64,000 bases of DNA. It comes from Glycomyces tenuis DSM 44171 (GTDB lineage Bacteria; Actinomycetota; Actinomycetes; Mycobacteriales; Micromonosporaceae). The stretch lies in contig NZ_KE386602.1 in assembly GCF_000427885.1 (NCBI RefSeq), positions 152,206 through 216,205 on the forward strand, in the 5' to 3' direction. How positions within the stretch are numbered: position 1 is the stretch's first letter; each line of letters begins with the position of its first letter. Below are positions 59,239 through 64,000 of this stretch, piece by piece. The notes beneath the pieces were generated by a model. It searched no databases, was not told the origin of the DNA, and saw nothing but the letters and a program-made list of their open reading frames with translations. The translations under genes were made by a program, and so were the position numbers.

Positions 59239-60285
59239 ATGGCAGGTGAGCTCAGCATGATCGATACTCCCCTGATGCCGGTACCCTCGCTCCCATGGCG
59301 ATTTAGCACGCGCACAGTCGATCTCGACCTGGCCAACGCCCAGGGGATCGAGACGTACTATCCGCTGCGGATGCGCGTTCTGAGCGGTGCCGAGCGGTTT
59401 CTGATGTCCATCGACGCCATGCAACTCGGGGCGGTCCTGCTGGGGGACTGCCGATTCGACGCCGATGTCAGGATGGACATCGCCGAACTGCAGAAGTTCT
59501 ACCACGTCAACATTCCGCTGTCGGGCTATTTGGATTCCACGAATCTGCGGAATGGGGTCACGGCGACCCTGCGGCGGGCCGTGCTCTACGGGCCGACCGG
59601 GGACGTGCAGCTCAACCGCTGGGGCGCGGGAAGCCGGATCCTGTGCATCAAGATCCGGCGCTCGGCCTTGGAAGCAGAGCTCGAACGGCTCCTGCAGCGC
59701 ACCGTCCGCACTCCCATCAACCTGGCTCCCTCAGTCGATTTGACACGCGGTTACGGGCTTATGCTGCGGAACTTGGCATTGCTGCTGGCCGATCAGGTCA
59801 GGCACGAAGAACCGCTGGCGAGGCAGGAGATCATCGGAGGTCCGCTCTGGCACAGTGTGCTCGCCTACGTGCTTGCGGCGGCCGATCACGACTACCGCGA
59901 CGAGTTGCTCAACCCCGGTCCTTCCTACGGGGCTCCGGTGGTCAACCGTGTCATCGAAGCGATGCACGCCGCGCCGCAGACCGCCTTCACTTCCGCCGAG
60001 CTCGCCGACATCGCCGGGGTCAGCATCCGCACCCTCCAAGCGGCGTTCCGGTCGTACGTCGGCTTGTCTCCCATGGCCTTTCTCCGAAACCTCCGTCTTG
60101 AACGAGCACACGCGGAACTCGTCGCCGCAGACCCGTCCCGAACGACCGTCGCCGAAGTCGCTCACCGATGGGGGTTCGCGCACTTGGGACGCTTCGCCCA
60201 GGCCTACGGCCGCAAGTTCGGAGTCCGCCCCTCAGAAACGCTGCTGTCCGCCGGGTTCGCCAACAATCGTGCGCTATTCGGATAG
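59239..60285 (+). CDS. AraC-family regulator
   Basis: 348 residues. N-terminal AraC ligand-binding_2 (cupin-like) domain, with FYHVNIPLSGYLDSTN and GPTGDVQLNRWGAGSRILCIKI; C-terminal double HTH about 238-340: FTSAELADIAGVSIRTLQAAFRSYVGLSPMAFLRNLRLERAHAEL and TTVAEVAHRWGFAHLGRFAQAYGRKFGVRPSETL. ATG 59239 is used; ATG 59257 (MIDTPLMP) with AGGTGAG before it is equally good. It stands alone between transposon debris and an unknown membrane protein, so no target is apparent. Codon use is a little less GC-biased than neighbours, which fits acquisition. Confidence 0.9.
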   Translation: MAGELSMIDTPLMPVPSLPWRFSTRTVDLDLANAQGIETYYPLRMRVLSGAERFLMSIDAMQLGAVLLGDCRFDADVRMDIAELQKFYHVNIPLSGYLDSTNLRNGVTATLRRAVLYGPTGDVQLNRWGAGSRILCIKIRRSALEAELERLLQRTVRTPINLAPSVDLTRGYGLMLRNLALLLADQVRHEEPLARQEIIGGPLWHSVLAYVLAAADHDYRDELLNPGPSYGAPVVNRVIEAMHAAPQTAFTSAELADIAGVSIRTLQAAFRSYVGLSPMAFLRNLRLERAHAELVAADPSRTTVAEVAHRWGFAHLGRFAQAYGRKFGVRPSETLLSAGFANNRALFG

Positions 60286-60423
60286 CCGCTGCGCACAACG
60301 GATCGCACGTTCGGCGGCGCCGGAGGAGACTTGGTGAAGAGCCTGCCGGACCGCACCGCAGGCGGCATGCGGCTCGATGCCACAAGGCATGGCATGGTTT
60401 TCACCAGGACGGAAGCGAAAGAG

Positions 60424-61152
60424 ATGCACACCCCTTCTGAGAGTCAGCGGTACCCCGTACAGCCCCCGCCTCTCCCGCCGCGAAGGCGGGGCACTCCCGG
60501 TTGGCAGATCGTCGGAGTTCTCGGGCTGGTTGTCGGCGCGATCGGGTCGGCGGCCGCCGTGATCTCTGTGGTGCAGGCGAGCGTCAACGCCGAGAAGGAC
60601 AGTCAGTGGCAAGAAGAATTTTTGGGACGCCTCCCAGAGAAGCCGACTGACGAGCAGACCTGGAGCCTGGAGCCGAGTCCCGCCGACGGGGAGGGCGGAG
60701 GCGAGGACGAGGGGGCTTCCGGTGAGACGACATGGAGCGAGGCCGGTTACTACACGCAGACGCTGGAGTCGACCTACGACGACAGCGGTTGCTGGATGAA
60801 CCAGCTCAACCTCGATCCGGACTCCTATGGAGTTCTCGACAGCGTCTGGAGCACGGACGACACCGATTCGGCTGCCGATCTGTACTGGTATTCGTGCGAG
60901 TCGGATATCGGGCACCTGTGGGGCTACGCAGGCTGGTCGTCCGTCTACAGGGGCGATCGCCCCACTCCCGATGACTGCCGGAACAGTATCGGGAACGGAA
61001 CCCAAGCGGTCCTTGAGAATACCTCCGACCGCCTCATCGGCGAGTTCCTCTGCATCAACACTGAAGGCGGTCTGGTGCTGGCGGAGATCACCGACGGCTA
61101 CAGCGACCCTGACGAGGAGCGGCTGACCTTGGAGTTCTACTCCGAGGCCTGA
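60424..61152 (+). CDS. Hypothetical membrane-anchored protein
   Basis: 242 residues, no named family. A Pro-rich cytoplasmic start (YPVQPPPLPPRRRGTPG), one helix (IVGVLGLVVGAIGSAAAVISVV, about 31-52), an acidic Gly/Glu spacer, then an external domain with four Cys (SGCWMNQLNLDP, YWYSCESDIGHLW, DDCRNSIGN, FLCINTEGG). ATG 60424 has GGAAG 9 bases upstream; the open frame before it is antisense-like in composition. Third position GC is lower than in most of the window. Domain layout recalls the paralogue pair at 28.4 and 33.1 kb but no sequence similarity is evident. Confidence 0.65.
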   Translation: MHTPSESQRYPVQPPPLPPRRRGTPGWQIVGVLGLVVGAIGSAAAVISVVQASVNAEKDSQWQEEFLGRLPEKPTDEQTWSLEPSPADGEGGGEDEGASGETTWSEAGYYTQTLESTYDDSGCWMNQLNLDPDSYGVLDSVWSTDDTDSAADLYWYSCESDIGHLWGYAGWSSVYRGDRPTPDDCRNSIGNGTQAVLENTSDRLIGEFLCINTEGGLVLAEITDGYSDPDEERLTLEFYSEA

Positions 61153-61199
61153 GGGAGTTCTCGATCCCGGTCAGGGGGTCGTTCGCCGGGGTCGGCGGG

Positions 61200-61373
61200 T
61201 GGCAGCCAGGACGACGCTGCCTGTCCCGTGAGGCGTCTGCTCATCAGTTCGACCATGGATCAATGGATCTGCGCCGCGGCTCGCCCGGGCAGGGTCTCAT
61301 AGTCCCGGGCGAGTCGGCGATGCTGCATGAACCACCCGAAGGTGCGCTCGCCCCGGTCGGGGCGAATCCCTTG
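61200..61373 (-). mobile_element. IS5-family transposase C-terminal fragment
   Basis: On the minus strand: QGIRPDRGERTFGWFMQHRR followed by LARDYETLPGRAAAQIH, an in-frame TGA, then SMVELMSRRLTGQAASSW. This is the tail of an IS5-type transposase (ERTFGWL..HRRLARDYE...), interrupted by a stop. No upstream part of the gene is present. Opposite in strand to the fragment at 59.0 kb. Confidence 0.75.
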
Positions 61374-61407
61374 ACACTGCCACGTGTCCGGCCGCGACCA
61401 GATGGTG

Positions 61408-61525
61408 CCTGGCCGATCCTACTTCTTCGTCGCCGCACTCGAATCGGGCGCGAGCTCATGGACCCAGATCCTCGGATGCAGCCCGCATCGGGCAAGACGA
61501 CGTCCCCGCCGAGAACAACGCCTGA
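61408..61525 (+). mobile_element. Second transposase fragment (IS701/DDE type), frameshifted
   Basis: Reads PGRSYFFVAALESGASSWTQIL (61408-61473), then in the next frame DAARIGQDDVPAENNA and a stop (61475-61525). Together they match the G.PYSFVAALE.G.TSWT..LDA.RIGP.DD segment found in IS701-like DDE transposases, with a one-base shift in the middle. Fragment only, abutting the IS5 tail and 25 bases from the next gene's stop. Confidence 0.6.
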
Positions 61526-61549
61526 CCAGCGTCGAAGGTGAAAATCAAG

Positions 61550-62362
61550 CTAGGAGCGGAGCATGCCGTTCATGGTGCCGTAGTCGATGCCGCCCGCCAC
61601 CTCGTCGTAGGAGTCCTCTTCGAGCAGGCCGATCGCGGCGCGGCGCGCGAGCCCGTAGGCGGCCGAGGCGATGGACTCGCCGAGGCTGATGCGGGCCACG
61701 CCGAGGTGGTCCAGCTCCGAGGGCGAGGGCGCGCCCGGCCCGGCCAGGACGTTGAGCGGCGCGTCGACGGCCTTGGCCAGCTCGGCGATCGTCTCGGCGT
61801 CGGCCACGCCGGGCACGAAGATCCCGTCGGCCCCGGCCTCCAGGTACCTCGCGGCGCGGGCCGCCGTCACCTCGAGCAGGGCGACGTCCTCGCCGAAGCC
61901 GCGCAGGTAGACGTCGATGCGGGCGTTGATGTAGAGGTCCGCTCCGGCTCCCTCGCGGACGGCGGCGATCCGCTCGGCCTGGTCGGCGATCCCGCGCAGC
62001 AGCCCCGCGTCGGTGGGGGCGCTGTCCTCGATGTTGACGCCGACGGCGCCCGCCTCGACCACCGCGGCGGCGGTCGCGGCGACCTCGCTCGGCGTCTCGC
62101 CGTAGCCGGACTCGATGTCGGCGGTGACCGGCACGTCGACCGCCCTGGCGACGCGCGCGATCGCGTCCACGGCCGTCCGCCGGTCGAGCGCGTCCCCGTC
62201 GGGGAAGCCGAGGCTCCACGCCACGCCCGCGCTCGTGGTGGCCACGGCGCGGGCCCCGGCCGCCTCGATGACCGCCGCGCTGGCGGCGTCCCAGCAGTTC
62301 GGGAGGCGCAGAGCGGGAGTGGTGTGGAGCGCGCGGAAGCGCCTTGCCTTCTCGTTCGTCAT
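61550..62362 (-). CDS. Isocitrate lyase/PEP mutase family protein
   Basis: 270 residues, TIM-barrel enzyme that makes or breaks C-C or C-P bonds beside a carboxylate. Features: NCWDAASAAVIEAAGARAVATTSAGVAWSLGFPDG, the metal/substrate strand VTADIESGYG, GVNIEDS, and DLYINARIDVYL; FVPGVAD and LAGPG close the barrel. The Cys of true isocitrate lyases (KKCGH) is absent, so it belongs to the PEP-mutase/oxaloacetate-decarboxylase-like branch (YqiQ/PrpB-like without assigned substrate). ATG 62362 (MTNEKARR), with AGAGG overlapping upstream; TTG 62374 is an alternative. Confidence 0.88.
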   Translation of the reverse strand: MTNEKARRFRALHTTPALRLPNCWDAASAAVIEAAGARAVATTSAGVAWSLGFPDGDALDRRTAVDAIARVARAVDVPVTADIESGYGETPSEVAATAAAVVEAGAVGVNIEDSAPTDAGLLRGIADQAERIAAVREGAGADLYINARIDVYLRGFGEDVALLEVTAARAARYLEAGADGIFVPGVADAETIAELAKAVDAPLNVLAGPGAPSPSELDHLGVARISLGESIASAAYGLARRAAIGLLEEDSYDEVAGGIDYGTMNGMLRS

Positions 62363-62431
62363 GCCTCTACTCAACCAGGTGCCGCGGGCCGCGACCGGCC
62401 GGTATGCGACATCGACGCCGGGCCCGGCGCC

Positions 62432-63133
62432 TCAGGCGCGCCCGACCGCCTCCAGGAGGATCTGCCCGAGTTCGGTGGGCTTGGTGAACTGCGGCCAGTG
62501 CCCGGTGGGCAGGTCGACGTACTCGATGTGCTTCATCTGCGCGATCTCGCGGACGAACGGGGCACCCTGCTCGATCCACTCCCCGATCAGCTTGCTGGGG
62601 AACTCGCAGCAGATGACCGTGCTCGGCACGTCGCGGCGGCGCTCGGAGGTGAAGGAGCTGCGGTCGTAGCCGACGCCCACGGGCTCGGGGACCGCCCGCG
62701 CCCGGAACTGCTCGCGGAGCTCGTCGGTGAGGTCGACGAGGTCCTCGTCTTCGAAGAAGCCCCAGTCCGGGAGGGGGAGCTCGTGGTCGACGATCGGGAT
62801 CTCGTCGTTGATGACCGAGCCTTCGGGCATGGGCGCGGAGTCGACGTAGACGACCCGCGCGACCTTGTCCGGCCGGGCGTCGCCGGCCATCTGCGCGATC
62901 GAGCCGCCGCCGGAGTGGCCGACGAGCACGACCGGCTCCTCGGCTTCGTCGATGGCGGCGACGACGAAGTCGACGTGGTCCCTCAGGCCGATGCCCGAGC
63001 GGTCGGCGTCCTTGGATTCCTTGCCGGGCAGGGTGAGTGCGCGGACCCGGTGGCCCGCCTGCTCGAGCGGCGGCGTGACCGCGCTCCAGGAGGAGCCGTC
63101 GAGCCAGAAGCCGGGGATCATGATGATGTCCAT
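62432..63133 (-). CDS. Alpha/beta hydrolase
   Basis: 233 residues. Oxyanion region IPGFWLDGSSW, nucleophile elbow LVGHSGGGSIAQ (Ser near residue 91), acid strand VDSAPMP and catalytic His in LPTGHWPQFTKP near 214. Small, lid-poor hydrolase similar to salicylate-esterase/EstC-like proteins. ATG 63133. Cytoplasmic. Convergence or coupling with neighbours is not evident; substrate unknown. Confidence 0.85.
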   Translation of the reverse strand: MDIIMIPGFWLDGSSWSAVTPPLEQAGHRVRALTLPGKESKDADRSGIGLRDHVDFVVAAIDEAEEPVVLVGHSGGGSIAQMAGDARPDKVARVVYVDSAPMPEGSVINDEIPIVDHELPLPDWGFFEDEDLVDLTDELREQFRARAVPEPVGVGYDRSSFTSERRRDVPSTVICCEFPSKLIGEWIEQGAPFVREIAQMKHIEYVDLPTGHWPQFTKPTELGQILLEAVGRA

Positions 63134-63176
63134 GGAGTGACGGTAGTGGACGGCTCCGACGTTTTCCGGTCGCCGG

Positions 63177-64000
63177 TCAGGCGCGCTTCGAGCGGAGTGT
63201 CATCACGGTGATGTCCGAGGGCGCGCCGACCCGCATCGGCGGGCCGTTCGTGCCCGCGCCGTTGGTGACGTACAGCTGCGTGTCGCCGTAGCGGCCGAGG
63301 CCGCCGACCTGGCCGTCGCGGATGCGGGTGGCGATGTGGACCGGCCACATCTGGCCGCCGTGGGTGTGGCCCGAGAGCTGGAGGTCGACGCCCCAGTCGA
63401 CGGCCCGGTCGACGGCGCGGGGCTGGTGGGCCATGAGGATCGCCGCGCGGTCCGGGTCGCGGTCGCCGAGGGCCTCCTCGAAGTCGGGGCCCACTTCGCC
63501 GATGATGTCCCGCTGCTCGACGATGAGGTCGTTGACGCCCGCGAGGTCGAAGCCGGGCAGTTCGACGCGGGCGTTGGGCAGTGGGGTCATGCCGAGCTCT
63601 TGGACGCGCATGTGCCAGGCGTCCGCGCCGACGTAGTGCTCGGCGTTCCCGGCCACGAAGTAGGCGCCGTCGCGGGCGCTGAGACCGGCGAGGGGCTCGG
63701 TGGCCTCGCGCAGCTCGTCGGCCTCCCCGCTGGCGAGGTCGCCGACGAAGGCGATGAGGTCGGCCTGGGCGCGGTTGACCTGCTCGACGACGCGCTCGCA
63801 GTACTCGGCGCCGCGCATGGCGGAGAAGTGGGTGTCGCCGACGACGGCGATCCGGTAGCCGTCGAACTCGCGACCGAGCCGGTCGAGGGCCACGGTCACC
63901 GGTTTCAGGCGGGGCGTGCGGTAGGCGGCGGCGAGGCCGTATCCGGCGACGGCGGTCGCCGCGGCCGCCGCGCTCAGCCCGATCGCCCGCGAGACCACTT
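63177..64000 (-). CDS. Metallophosphoesterase (YkuE/YaeI-like), start beyond window
   Basis: At least 274 residues. A hydrophobic Ala-rich segment (IGLSAAAAATAVAGYGLAAAY) may be a signal or the last of several helices; family members often have extra helices before it, so the true start is probably past position 64000, though GTG 63998 is possible. Catalytic signatures of calcineurin-like phosphoesterases: IAVVGDTHFS, LIAFVGDLAS, GNAEH (usually GNHD/E), MAHQP and LSGHTHGGQ. The GNAEH in place of GNHE swaps the metal-bound His position by one or loses it. Dinuclear-metal hydrolase, likely acting at the outer face of the membrane. Confidence 0.85.
   Translation of the reverse strand, partial: VVSRAIGLSAAAAATAVAGYGLAAAYRTPRLKPVTVALDRLGREFDGYRIAVVGDTHFSAMRGAEYCERVVEQVNRAQADLIAFVGDLASGEADELREATEPLAGLSARDGAYFVAGNAEHYVGADAWHMRVQELGMTPLPNARVELPGFDLAGVNDLIVEQRDIIGEVGPDFEEALGDRDPDRAAILMAHQPRAVDRAVDWGVDLQLSGHTHGGQMWPVHIATRIRDGQVGGLGRYGDTQLYVTNGAGTNGPPMRVGAPSDITVMTLRSKRA

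Overview
The window is very GC-rich, with GC strongly favoured at third codon positions, and carries many families typical of Gram-positive Actinomycetota: DUF397, DUF6879, DUF5753, an NB-ARC/TPR STAND protein, CBM2-bearing secreted enzymes and a PknB-like kinase. A saprophytic, mycelial actinomycete is the best reading. A Glycomycetaceae-type genome would fit, but that is inference. No rRNA, tRNA, CRISPR array, prophage or origin was seen.

Layout: 1-7.5 kb is a xylose/xylobiose locus: xylA, a GH3 beta-xylosidase and a bxlEFG-type ABC importer, with a divergent LacI repressor and two palindromic operators. 7.9-16.5 kb holds secreted wall-degrading enzymes: PL11 rhamnogalacturonan lyase with CBM2 and CBM35, a CBM2-DUF6055 metallopeptidase and a PL1 pectate lyase, plus an alpha/beta hydrolase and a DUF4349 lipoprotein. 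16.6-18.7 kb is a one-gene DUF262-HNH-RAMA putative restriction enzyme, followed by a wrecked STAND/TPR gene. 19.6-24.9 kb has a DinB-like gene, a two-gene unknown operon and a four-gene operon (73-aa protein, DUF6879, STAND NTPase, GNAT). 25-36 kb is accessory: a zinc-ribbon protein, Nudix hydrolase, two paralogous membrane-anchored proteins, a DUF397/DUF5753 remnant pair, a 950-aa TPR protein and a Ser/Thr kinase.

36.4-48 kb mixes more wall-degrading genes (CE1 esterase-CBM2, CBM2-like anchored protein, GH3 glucosidase, second PL1 lyase) with fdhD and an FdhF/YdeP-type molybdoenzyme, a small P-loop kinase and a SAM methyltransferase. 48-58.9 kb is mainly housekeeping or peripheral: SDR, methyltransferase, membrane protein, histidine phosphatase, an FtsX-type ABC pair, a cis-prenyltransferase, LysE exporter, TetR with its operator, VOC protein and thioesterase. 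58.9-61.5 kb is a graveyard of transposase fragments around an AraC regulator and an unknown membrane protein. The right end has a PEP-mutase-like protein, an alpha/beta hydrolase and a metallophosphoesterase that runs to the edge.

How it works together: extracellular pectin, rhamnogalacturonan and xylan are attacked by CBM-targeted enzymes. Xylo-oligomers enter through the Bxl importer, are cut by the GH3 enzyme and isomerised by XylA. Several of these genes have short palindromes upstream with the A-N-C-G-N-T core of LacI-family operators, which suggests a network of sugar-specific LacI repressors, most of them encoded elsewhere. The points most worth following up are the RAMA-fused DUF262 nuclease, the 73aa-DUF6879-STAND-GNAT operon, the duplicated membrane proteins with a decapitated DUF5753 regulator between them, and a ten-copy 10-bp tandem repeat at 26.29-26.39 kb.
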